A stretch of 64,000 nt of DNA from positions 37,346,802 through 37,410,801 of the forward strand of contig JAOWCC010000064.1 in assembly GCA_030867875.1 (NCBI GenBank). The letters are read 5' to 3'. The DNA comes from Actinernus sp. WN-2022. Its lineage: Eukaryota; Cnidaria; Anthozoa; Actiniaria; Actinernidae. The notes beneath the pieces were generated by a model. That model searched no databases and had not been told where the DNA came from. It was given only the letters and a program-made list of their open reading frames with translations. This document shows, in pieces, positions 1-13,100 of this stretch; within the stretch, counting starts at the first letter, position 1; each line of letters opens with the position of its first letter. The position numbers were made by a program, and so were the translations under genes.

Positions 1-959
1 CCTCTTTAGATCAAATGTATATAGTCCCCCTCATAGCCTCCCCCCCCCCCCCCCCCCCCCCCTCCAAAACCAGATTTTGTAACTTGTAAGAAATAGATCT
101 GTCCTGCTGTTTACATGAGTTCAGTAGTTTTGCTTTATGAAGGGTTCTGGCAAAGGTAAAGGTAAAGCAACCTTATTTAACATCTGTAGCTCGTAACAGT
201 ATTGAAAGACTGATAAACTTGAGGCCAACAGGAGACCTACGATTTAATTTTTTTATCCGAGAAGACTTGAAGGTCTAACCATTTGCAGCTCGTGAATGAG
301 ATTGTTTCACAAAGGCAGCACCTTCTACTCAGTTTTTTAAGATAATAAGTGTTGGTCCAGCTGGCATTTGAAGCCACAACCTTCCACACAATGGACCGGA
401 GTTTAACTACTGAGTTAATCTGGAGTCTAGCAACAGTTTCAGAAATGACCTGTTACCATGAACTATTTGGGGCCATAGAGTGCATACGTCTATCACAAAC
501 AGGACCCTTATGAACAAAGGGTTGCTTAGAAATTGACCAAATTAACCCATAGAAAGAAAACAAGGTCATTGACATATTGAGCAACCACAACACGTTTATG
601 AAATGCTGTTTTAAACTAAAAATGTTAATTGACACTATTAAAATACCATACTATAGCGAAATGAACGCCCTGTACATACTCCCCCCTGTACAACACCCCT
701 GAAGGTCCTTTTTATTGGATAATAATGGATAGTCCCTGAGTACTTGCCCTAGGCTACCAGGCAAAGGATATTTTAGCCCTGTGGTGGTGGTGGTGATAGT
801 AATAATTATTAATAGTAGAAATAAATAAATAAATGTAGTAGTAGTACTATAGTAGCAGCAGCCACCTATGGTCCTCGATATACCACAAGTACGACTGAAT
901 TTTTTTTTATGTCTTAATGACAACAAAGTCACTAATTATCGTCTGTCTTCTGTTTCCAG
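1..959. other. Intron of the ligase gene with low-complexity DNA and a dispersed repeat
   Basis: No exon could be supported here, although the exon at 960 needs an upstream exon ending in phase 2. Visible content: a run of 23 C at 40-62; a dispersed repeat around 145-400 whose core at about 235-296 (TATCCGAGAAGAC, then CTAACCATTTGCAG) recurs at about 9755-9815; and simple repeats at 780-862 (GTG, ATAA and GTA type). Short open frames on the minus strand at 453-932 show no family similarity and look like chance. Confidence 0.5.
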
Positions 960-1169
960 TCATTTCCATATCTCTCCACCTGATTGGGGTCAACATGAGC
1001 TTGAAGCCCCCTTTGCCATCCCACTTCAGCTACGAGGACAACATCAAGCATTTGAGGCAGAGTACCAAGCAGCAGCCAATTTAGGGATGTTTCCTTCACT
1101 GAATCCCACCCACCATGACTACATGTCTACTTCTCCAATACATGAAACTACCCTGGAATATTTACTGTC
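960..1169 (+). CDS. TTC3-like: Ligase exon A (first exon seen)
   Basis: Acceptor AG at 958-959 follows a T-rich tract; donor GTGAGT begins at 1170. The first base completes a codon from an unseen upstream exon and the last two bases (TC) join G5175 to make Ser. It encodes 69 codons from HFHISPPDWGQHELEAPF to HETTLEYLLS. The open frame runs upstream to 868, but that stretch reads as intron. A start inside it is unlikely because the family has long N-terminal regions. Confidence 0.75.
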
Positions 1170-4100
1170 GTGAGTAGTCTCCTTAAAGTGCATAAATTAT
1201 AAGCCCTAGCCAGTTATCTTTGATATCGATTGTACATGACGTGGATAGTCCAACGGTAGAATATTTCTTGATTTGGGTGTTGCGTCTACGAGATATAAAG
1301 GTTTAGATTTCCAATATGCTAATGATGTGATGTCATCACCGACATCACTTATTATACAAAAGCATGCTGGTAGAGATAAATTACCTATTTTTTAAATTCT
1401 AAGTTATTTTTGAAGCTTATCAAAGTCATTTTACCAAAAACATATTCTAAATTAGAAAATAGCTTAATTCACAAGCACAAAGAAATTCAGCAAATGTCGG
1501 TGATGACATCACATTCATTAGCATATTGGAAATATAAACCTTTATATCTCGTAGACGCAACACCCAAATCAAGAAATATTCTACCGTTAGACTATCCACT
1601 TCATGTACAATCGATATCAAAGATAACTGGCTAGGGCTTATAAGCACTTTAAGAAATCAAACAAATAACAAAGCCTTAGCCATGTATTAATTACTGCCAT
1701 AAAACAAGATAGGTATTTGAGAACACTTGAGAACTGTTGAAAGTACAAGCCAAAGGTGCATGCTATTAACATTTCTTGAGTGCTCTCAAATGACTGGAGT
1801 GTTTTTTTTTATTACAGTGTAACAGGGTTGTCACAGGTCAGGGAAAAGTCAGGGAAAAATTATTTTTTTCAAGGTCTGGGAAAAGTCGGGGAATTTTGCA
1901 TCTGGTCAGGGAAATTCTAAATTTCGTGTCAAAGTCAGGGAAAAGTCAGGGAATTTTATATTTAGGTTGCCACGATGGCCCCTCGTGCCTCAAAGTGTCT
2001 GCAAGGGGAGGCTACAGGTTTTGATAATGACTTTTGTTTTGGACGAGGGAATGTCGAACAGCCTTATTATGGTCAGTAAAAATTGCTTTCTGGTCAGGGA
2101 AAAGTCAGGAATTTTGTTTTCCCTGATGGGTGGCAACCATGTGTAATACATGATTAAGACTGCTTTACTACCTTTATGATTTAGATTTATGTGGGTGGGG
2201 AAAGCAAACAATTCAAAAACAATAAAACATTGCTCACACATGTTATATTTAACAAATAAAATATTATTCTCCTTTTATTTAAATAGAAAACATTTTCCGT
2301 GTTTCTATAGAGTTTTAGTAGAAACCATTTAGTGTTCTATCACAAACCCAGCAATCTGATTGGCTAAGCTAGTCACTATCTATTCTGTGATATATAGCAA
2401 GTAGCGAAAAAGCCGGTTTTCAAAAGCAAAACAATGGCTGCCAAGTTGTCATAAACAATTATTAGACTACTAGCTCTCTAATAATCCGAGAATAAATAAC
2501 TATGTACCTACATGTACCTTTATTTTAAATGGTGAGGGGATATGGAGAGACATCAGTAGCCCACTCTTGATACATGTATATGCTTCACTTGTCATGCACA
2601 AAGGTTTTAATATCAGGCTCCAGGATAAATAAAATTAGTTTGTTCTATTCTCTGAGAAAAGGGTAAATTTAATTTACCACAGGGCCTCATATTAAAACCT
2701 TTGTGCATCATGCCAAGTGAAGCATGTATGGAAAGTTCAACAGCTCCCCTTGCTAATGAACAAAAAGGCCTCTTACATACAAGGACCCTGTACTTTTTTA
2801 GACCTCCTTCCCCCCACTAGAGCAGATTTTGTATGAGTGGTACTAACTACGGCACGGCTGCGGTACGGCATGCCGTAACATTGTCATGGTTTCCTTGTTG
2901 TTTTTGTCCTGCTGATCCAATCAAATTACAGAGTTACAGTAAGTTGCGGGTACAGATTACGGTAAGGCTACAGACAATAGAGCAGATTTCGTATGAGTGG
3001 GACAAACTATGGCATGTCCGTAGCCTTACTGTAACCGTATTGTAACTTACTGTACGGTAACTCTGTGATTTGATTGGACCAGAAGGACAAAAACAATGGG
3101 GAAGCCATTTCAATGTCACGGCATGCCGTACAGTAACCGTATTGTAACTTACTGTACGGTAACTCTGTAATTTGATTGGACCAGAAGGACAAAAACAATG
3201 GGGAAGCCATTTCAATGTCACGGCATGCCGTACAGTAACCGTATTGTAACTTACTGTACGGTAACTCTGTAATTTGATTGGACCAGAAGGACAAAAACAA
3301 TGGGGAAGCCATTTCAATGTCACGGCATGCCTTACAGTAACCGTGCTGTAGTCAGTGCCGTAGTTTGTCCCACTCATACGAAATCTGCTCTAAACCATTT
3401 CAATGTCACAGCATGTCGTACAGTAACCGTGCTGTAGTCAGTGCCGTAGTTTGTCCCACTCATACGAAATCTGCTCTAAACCATTTCAATGTCACAGCAT
3501 GTCGTACAGTAACCGTGCTGTAGTCAGTGCCGTAGTTTGTCCCACTCATACGAAATCTGCTCTAAACCATTTCAATGTCACAGCATGTCGTACAGTAACC
3601 GTGCTGTAGTCAGTGCCGTAGTTTGTCCCACTCATACGAAATCTGCTCTAAACCATTTCAATGTCACAGCATGTCGTACAGTAACCGTGCTGTAGTCAGT
3701 GCCGTAGTTTGTCCCACTCATACGAAATCTGCTCTAAACCATTTCAATGTCACAGCATGTCGTACAGTAACCGTGCTGTAGTCAGTGCCGTAGTTTGTCC
3801 CACTCATACGAAATCTGCTCTAAACCATTTCAATGTCACAGCATGTCGTACAGTAACCGTGCTGTAGTCAGTGCCGTAGTTTGTCCCACTCATACGAAAT
3901 CTGCTCTAAACCATTTCAATGTCACAGCATGTCGTACAGTAACCGTGCTGTAGTCAGTGCCGTAGTTTGTCCCACTCATACGAAATCTGCTCTAAACCAT
4001 TTCAATGTCACAGCATGTCGTACAGTAACCGTGCTGTAGTCAGTGCCGTAGTTTGTCCCACTCATACGAAATCTGCTCTAAGCCATTTCAATGTCACAGC

Positions 4101-7100
4101 ATGTCGTACAGTAACCGTGCTGTAGTCAGTGCCGTAGTTTGTCCCACTCATACGAAATCTGCTCTAAACCATTTCAATGTCACAGCATGTCGTACAGTAA
4201 CCGTGCTGTAGTCAGTGCCGTAGTTTGTCCCACTCATACGAAATCTGCTCTAAACCATTTCAATGTCACAGCATGTCGTACAGTAACCGTGCTGTAGTCA
4301 GTGTCGTAGTTTGTCCCACTTTGTGAAAACTGCTCTAGCTTCATACTCTTGTCATATGAAATGTCTCCTGAGAGAGAGAGAGCAAATAAGTGTGTGAAGG
4401 ATTGTGAATGTTAATACTGGGATTAGCATCTTAAAAGGAGGGTATAATATCCCATTTGTCTAAAAACGTGCACATGGTTCCATGGTCACTCACAGGTAAT
4501 TCTCATTTGCTATACTGGTTTGCTATACTCATTTTTTTTTCAGCCAAGGTTCAATTGAGTTTTATTGACAGGAAAATCGGCGCATAAATGACATCTAGTG
4601 TACAGTATTTTTTACAACTACTGCTCAGTTTCTCATTTCATGATTGTCTGATAATAGAGGGTTTTCACGTGACGTCATAGCCGCCATGTTGGTGTACAGT
4701 TAACAATAGATTCTTCGTTAGCTTCTTTTGTTAGGTACGCCAACATGGCCGCCGTGCCCTTTGTCATTTGAATCTCTGGGGATTGAGTGAAAACCCTCTA
4801 TAAAAGGACATACCAATGACGGTAGATTACGTGATCACACAGCTAGCGCCTCGTAAAATCCACAACAATGTTGATGATACGATGATGTAAAGCATGGTAA
4901 ATAAGGGGACATACCAAGGTCAACTATCGTAAATTTGTTTAATTTACAGGGGACAAACAACGGTTTTTTCAGCTGTGGTTTTGACAATTCTATGAGAGTT
5001 TTTTTTTCTATTGTCACTGAATGTCCTGTTCCTCATTAATTTTTACCGTATTTTTTTCGCTTTTTCCAACAGCGATTTTACATTTTGCTCCTATTCCACT
5101 CCCACCAACCCCCACCCCCCAAATCCCTTCCTTCCCTCTAACAAACAACATTAACACATCTGTTTTGCATTCAGGATGTTCAAAGAAATACTATTAGCAA
5201 ATGGAGAACTGGACATTGCAGACTCGCGCATAGTGGAACCAGTCAGCTACCTTCCCGACTCGCATCAGAAAGCCATTGAGGATTCGGGAGGGCTGAAGCA
5301 GTTCTTTGTAAATTCTGGACAGTTTGTAGTTAAAGGCAACATTGTTATGCTACCAGAGGAGCATGAATTCCAGCAAATAATTCAAAACGTGAATAGTGTT
5401 CTCGGTGATGGGGAAAAGAAGACTAGGAACTTTGCAAATGAATTAGACACCTATGACGATGAACGATTTCTAAAGCATCAGTTTCAGAAAAAGACTGTAG
5501 CAGGGGAGTGTGAGGTAGTTCCCTCCAATTCTCCGCCACTTAAGAAATCCCCACTGAATCCAGCCGTCAAGGAGTTTCACCCCAAGGATATTTCACCAAG
5601 CAAATCTTCAAATTCCTTGATGGGGGGACCCTCTGCGGCATTGAATGATGAGGCTGAAAAGTTATTGCAAGCTGAGACTGATAATATTGATAGAGTTGTT
5701 ACTGAAAAGAAACTTATAAATGGATTGCATTCAGCACCAAAGAAAAACACGGTGGAAGAGATTAAAACTGTACTAACGGCTCCCCTTGAGGAAGTGAATC
5801 CATGTTCCTCACCAAAAGATTTTCAACAAAATCAAGCTAATGCCATGTTAATGGCAGCACAAGAAAGTGCAATGGAAGTATCTTCAGTTGCAGCTGAAGC
5901 GCAATCAGTTTCTATTCCAAAAAACGGTCGTTTGTGTGAGTTGCGGAGGGAGAGCGAGGGCTCTTGTCAGGAGAATTTAGCTGCCATGCCCAGCCCAGCA
6001 CGGCACACTAGGGCAGGGAGTAACGGGTCAGAGGGTGGCATAGGGTTAAAGTCCAAAGGTGTGCAGACACAGCCTCAGGTGAAGGCGAAGGGGGTCATGA
6101 CTGATCCTATTGCTGAACCTTACAAGGCAGAGTATATAAAACTTGTTCAAGAAAAGGAGGACTTGGTGAGAAAACTGCAGGAAACGCAGGATAAACTGAG
6201 TATGGTGCAAAGCAAGCACGGACAGGAGGTTGACAAAATCAAGAAAAAATTTACCGAAAGCCAACAGGAAAAGGAGGTCAGTAACAAAACCTGTTGTAAG
6301 TAATAGCGATGTTTCATGTTTATAAACATTACAATTGTTATGCTAATGTACCAACCATGATTTTAAAAGGGCACTTTGTGTCAGGAACCAATGACTGTCT
6401 GGTTGGCACATTAATAATAATAGATGACATGGCATCTAACATCGCTATAGATAGAATATGAGCAGTCGTTGGGTTAGCCATTGGAAATCCAATACAGTTC
6501 GGATGCAAATATTATATACCGTATCTTACTTGTGAAATGAAACGATAATAGAAATGAAATGTTGATTAAAAAAAACATAAAATTGGAGTTTGGCGCTAGG
6601 GTTTACGTCACGGACATGCGCAGTGTGCACAAAAACAGGTCCCATAATGGTGAGACAATCTGTATACATCAAGAGAGGAGTTGTACCTTCGTGTTTGGCC
6701 CTGGGGTGGGAAGGTCAGTGATCGGTTGTGAGATGGTGAGACAATCTGTATACATCAAGAGAGGAGTTGTACCTTCGTGTTTTGTCCTGGGGTGGGGAGG
6801 TCAGTGATCGGTTGTGAGATGGTGAGACAATCTGTATACATCAAGACAAGAGTTGTACCTTCGTGTTTTGCCCTGGGGTGGGGAGGTCAGTGAGGCCTCA
6901 TACTAACACTAGTGTAGTTTAGTATTCTGGGACTGAAACAGAATACGAACTAGCTTGGTTTATTCTGTAACTGATAATGTATAGGGATTTAAAAAGGTAT
7001 CCAGGTGACTTTAATGCTGCATTTGGATTGGTTAGCACCCTCGTGAATTATTGATGAATTGTACAAGTAAAAATGTGGTTGGGTTTTTGTTTACTGATTT

Positions 7101-10100
7101 ATGTACACATTTAAAAGTGATCGAGGGAAGTTAAGCTAAGAGTTAAGGTTTTTTTCTTAGAAACTCGCCAAAGAGATACAGAGTACCAAGCAAGATGTCA
7201 AGTTGGAGTTGAATAAGCTGCGTGAGGATTGCGAAGAGAAGAAGAAGCTGGCTACATCGTTAGAGGAGCACTTTAAAATAGAGGAAGACAGGTACAGGAC
7301 TACCATCAATGGGCTTCAAGAGGAGCTCACTGCGGCTGAGGATGAATTAAGCACAGAAAAGTAAGTCATTAGCCATATCAGAGTTGAAGAAGGGGGTCAG
7401 AGTGTCAAAAATAAATCTCATTAAGAAATGAACTACATATCAAAAACTATCACACTAAAATTAGAAGGTTTGCGGAGTTTGAGCTTAGATAATATACCAT
7501 GCCGTTTAGTGAAAGAGGCTGCTTCTGTAATTTGTGAATCTCTTGCGTTAATTTTCAATAAGTCTGTTGACACTGGAATTTTTCCAGAGGGTTTGAAACT
7601 CGCAAAAGTCACTCCCATCTATAAAGCAAAGGACAAGCCTAGGACAACATGAATAATTATCGTCCAATATCTGTTCTATCCCAGGATAGATTACAATCAA
7701 TTGTACATTTATCTCAATCAACCAACCTTTTGTCTAAATTCCAGTCTGGCTTTAGACCTTTCAACTCAACAACTACTGATTTATTGGATGGTTATCAAAT
7801 ATGGATAAAGGTTTACTATTTTAGATTTTCAAAAGCCTTCGACACAGTTGACCATACGACTCTGTTACAAAAATTATCCCTTTATGGTGTTACAGAGAAA
7901 TCACTTAAATGGTTTAAATCGTCAAAAAAGATTTTACGTTAATGGAGATTTATCATCAATTAAATATTTGACATGCGTTATTCCACAAGGGTCTACTCTT
8001 GGTCCCTTGTGATTTTGATATATATATCAACGACTTACCAAACAGCTTACAGTTCTCAATTCCTGGAATGTACGCTGACGATACTAATATTACCACTTCA
8101 GGTAAATCATTGTCAGAGATAACGAAATCAGCAAACTCCGATCTGTCAAATATAAAGAATTGGCTTTTAGGTTAAATGTTACAAAGACAGAACAAATGTA
8201 TATTGGATCTGATGATAATAATTTCAACATTTATATAAACAATAATCTAATTGAAAGAGATTCTTCTAGTAAAACTCTTGGAGTCCTTGTTGACGAACGT
8301 TTATCGTGGGCGGCTCACACTGATTATATCTGTAAGAAAGTCTCTTCAGGTATCGGGGGACTAAGGCAAACGGCAATTAGTCTACAATTCATTGATACAG
8401 CCTTGGTTCGATTATTGCGATGTGGTTTGGGATAACTTACCAGCCACATCGGCTGAAAGGCTTCAAAAGCTACAAAATCGAGCAGCCCGCGTCATAACCA
8501 AACAAGGTTATGATATCAGATCCAATGACATCCGTAGCAGCCTCGACTGGGACAATCTTGTTGGAAGACGTTTAAAGCACAAAGCTATCACGATGTTTAA
8601 AATTCAGAATAATAATGACTCTTTGTGCTATAGAGAACTTTTCAGATCAAATAAAACAACATACAATCTTCGTAATGGTGAAAACCAATTATCCTTACCG
8701 AAACCTCGGACTGAATATCTGAAAAGAGCTTTCGCATATGATGGTGCTAAACTCTGCAATGGACTACCAAATTACATGAGACGTCAAACAAGCTTGTCGT
8801 CCTTTAAACGGGAGCTGTCATCCATTGAGCCTTAACTGGTTTTCTATATTTTAACTATCTATTGTATCTTTATCTATACACATATATTTTTTAAGTAATT
8901 ATCTATGTATCTATATTATATTATCAAGACTGTATTGCAGTCTTGTTAAACTCGGCTTTCCTGAAAAGCAATATACTGTATATTGATTAATTCTCCGAGT
9001 ATAAATAAAGTTTCTCTCTCAAACTTGATTGAGAGTTAATTGCCATCTCGCCATACAAATGTAATTAGTAACGGTGTAGTAGAGATGTTTTTGATCTAGT
9101 GTCGTAAAAACCAAAACCGCAGTAATCTACGGCTTAAGTGAACAAGTTGCACCGTAAATATGTGGTCGGTAAGTGGCCAGTAACTGGTTGGGCTACATAT
9201 TTACGGTGCAACTTGTTCACTTTAGTGGTAATCTACAAAGCCAATCATGGAGCAAGTAAAAATGTAATGAGCCAACTACGAACTGAAGTAATGTAGGAAA
9301 AAATAACACTATTCATGGGAAAACACAATGTTTGGTTTTAGTTTAGAACTTGATTAGCTGAAGAAAAAAACAGGACTTCGACTTCTCTTATTGGTAGGAT
9401 AATCACTAAACATTTTTCACAACCAATAGAAAAGCTCAGCAAACGCAAAACCAAAGCAATCCCCAAATTACTTTCAACACTCGATCGTTCTATGATGAAC
9501 AAAATGAAACTTGATGCATTAGAATTCACTATTTTGGTTACCATTTTCGTAGAGCTAAATGGAACACAGATGTCATCCAGAAAGGCGAGGCCATCAAGAA
9601 AATGACAACAGACAAACAACAACAAGAAACAAGGGCTCAAGAAGCCGAGGTGTGTTATTGAGGGGTTAGGTTGATTTGATTGATTTGTTCTGTTTACCAC
9701 TCGAAGGTGGACGGAGAACCTCAACAGGGCTTAAAACCCCTATCCGAGGGCCTACGATTTATCCTCCTTATCCGAGAAGACGTGAGGGTCTAACCATTTG
9801 CAGTTCGATCACAAACATGTACTGCACTAGAAATTTGACTGAAACCTTGAATATAATAGTAATGTATTCCTTGATATAGATCGGATTGTCTGTGAGTGGG
9901 ACAAACTACGGCATGTCCGTAGCCTTACCGTAGCCTTACCGTAACTGTACTGTAACTCTGATTTGAGTTGGATCAAAAAGACATAAACAATGGGGAAACC
10001 ATTTCAATGTCACGGCATGCCTTACAGTAACCGTACTGTAACTTACTGTACTGTAACTTTGATTTGAGTGGATCAAAAAGACATAAACAATAGGGAAACC

Positions 10101-13100
10101 ATTTCAATGTCACGGCATGCCGTACAGTAACCGTACTGTAACTTACTGTACTGTAACTCTGATTTGAGTTGGATCAAAAAGACATAAACAATGGGGAAAC
10201 CATTTCAATGTCACGGCATGCCGTACAGTAACCGTATTGTAACTTACTGTACTGTAACTGATTTGAGTTGGATCAAAAAGACATAAACAATGGGGAAACC
10301 ATTTCAATGTCACGGCATGCCGTACAGTAACCGTATTGTAACTTACTGTACTGTAACTCTGATTTGAGTTGGATCAAAAAAGACATAAACAATAGGGAAA
10401 CCATTTCAATGTCACGGCATGCCGTACAGTAACCGTATTGTAACTTACTGTACTGTAACTCTGATTTGAGTTGGATCAAAAAGACATAAACAATAGGGAA
10501 ACCATTTCAATGTCACGGCATGCCGTACAGTAACCGTACTGTAACTTACTGTACTGTAACTGATTTGAGTTGGATCAAAAAGACATAAACAATGGGGAAA
10601 CCATTTCAATGTCACGGCATGCCGTACAGTAACCGTATTGTAACTTACTGTACGGTAACTCTGTAATTTGATTGGATCAGAAAGACAAAAACAATGGGGA
10701 AACCATTTCAATGTCACGGCATGCCGTACAGTAACCGTACTGTAACTTACTGTACTGTAACTCTGATTTGAGTTGGATCAAAAAGACATAAACAATGGGG
10801 AAACCATTTCAATGTCACGGCATGCCGTACAGTAACCGTATTGTAACTTACTGTACGGTAACTCTGTAATTTGATTGGATCAGAAAGACAAAAACAATGG
10901 GGAAACCATTTCAATGTCACGGCATGCCGTACAGTAACCGTACTGTAACTTACTGTACTGTAACTCTGATTTGAGTTGGATCAAAAAGACATAAACAATG
11001 GGGAAACCATTTCAATGTCACGGCATGCCGTACAGTAACCGTATTGTAACTTACTGTACTGTAACTGATTTGAGTTGGATCAAAAAGACATAAACAATGG
11101 GGAAACCATTTCAATGTCATGGCATGCCGTACAGTAACCGTATTGTAACTTACTGTACGGTAACTCTGTAATTTGATTGGATCAGAAAGACAAAAACAAT
11201 GGGAGACCATTTCAATGTCACGGCATGCCGTACAGTAACCGTATTGTAAGTTACTGTACGGTAACTCTGTAATTTGATTGGATCAGAAAGACGTAAACAA
11301 TTGGGAAATCATTTCAATGTCACGACATGCGATACAGTAACCGTATTGTAACTTACTGTATGGTAACTCTGTAATTTGATTGGGTCAGAAAGACGTAAAC
11401 AATTGGAAAACCTTTTTTTTATAAACGAGCTGTAGTGTTTCTATCAGTGAAAAATGTTTACAGAAAGCTTTTCTGGGAAATGCTGTTCAGTCTTGGTCAT
11501 TTAAAGGGGCTGTATCACGGTAGGAGGACTTTACATTTGGAGTTGGGTTTACGGTGAACCGACCAGAATTTGCTCTAAATTTCTTTTGAAAGTGTGTTTT
11601 TTTTCATCTACTTGAATCTTTGCCATCCTTCATCAAAATTGTCTCAGAATACCTGGAAAGCATTCTCTGCTAATCTGAGTAGTTATTTTTGTCTTTCGTC
11701 ATGAGAAAGTTAATCATTTGTGGGTTGATTTAGTCCCCTTCTCCTCCTCCCCCTGTATGTTTTCCCAGCGACCATGTTGTCAGGATTGGACCACTTGTTA
11801 CCAATAAGACCCAGCTGATATACATCTTCACATTATGCTCATTCTGTCTTAGACAAAATTGTTGGAGCTTCGTCGTGATGTTGGCCTGCGGTTCCTAGAA
11901 AGAGCACTCCAAGAGGCCAGTATTACTATGACCAATGTGGCTGCTTACAAGTCAAGGTAAGTGTATTGTTAAGAGTACATACGGGAACTTACACAGTCGA
12001 TTTTTGGCGCCAGCTCTTAAATTAAACTACTCTGTCCAATCCAGTGAGATTATACAATTCGCAAATAAATGTTTTCATATAATCCTTTTGATTCACGGAC
12101 AATCGTAAGTTTTTATGTACTATTTAATAAACGAGCAGAAGTGTTTTATCAGGTTTAAAAACACGAGGGAGCAGCCGAGTGTTTTTAGACCTGATAAAAT
12201 ACGTGCTGAGAGTTTATAAAAAACAACTTCTAAAAGATAATAATTTTCTCAAATTTTGATGAAATACGAGAAATTAGTTGTTTATAGCTATGTCGTGTGT
12301 CACTGACATGCGCAGTTGGAATACGGAGATGTGAGTCCCAAAATGGTGGGTGGCTGCGTAAAAATAAAAGTGCCTCAACAGTATATCTTTGTATAGCCCC
12401 CCTCACTCTTAAGTGAAAATCGTATAAAGGCCCTAGTGTTTTATCGGGTATAAAGGAGCATGCACGTGACTGATTTGCTTAATCTGATCGGACAAAATGA
12501 AAGTATGTGTGAGCGAACTTTGCCTAAACTCTTATTCTTTTGCCATCTAATATAACGGCAAAATGATAAAATTATATACAGTTGTACATTATAAATCACG
12601 TAAACAAGAATAGATAACATGGCTTCACTTGACGATTTCAGAATTTAAATCTGCTGACCTATCCCATACTACCTTATACATTACAAATCAAGTAAGCAAG
12701 AACAGATGACATGGCTTCACTTGACGATGTCACAATTTAAATTTGCTGACCTATCCCATACTACCTTATACATTATAAATCAAGCAAGCAAGAACAGATG
12801 ACATGGCTTCACTTGACGATGTCACAATTTAAATCTGCTGACCTATCCCATACTCCCTTTCGGTCTGGTCACGTAGGTTCAAGTCAAATTGATCGACAAA
12901 GTTTTTGAATCGGCCATATAGTTGGACAATAGTGTCAATTTTAGAATGGATACCACTTTACCATTAAATCTGTTAGTAAAATTTCAAAGACCAGCTAGAT
13001 AAACAAAAAGTTAAAAATTCTGGCCCAGGTTTTTTCACGTAATCTTTATCAGTTCTCATCCGAAAGCATTTCCTTTATAAGACCGATTTAGCTTGCCTCT

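Noticed and set aside
5176..6303. A stand-alone 375-residue gene starting at ATG 5176
   Set aside because: The ATG is the second codon after an intron acceptor and the frame continues into exon A and exon C; the last residues before the stop at 6303 are intron.
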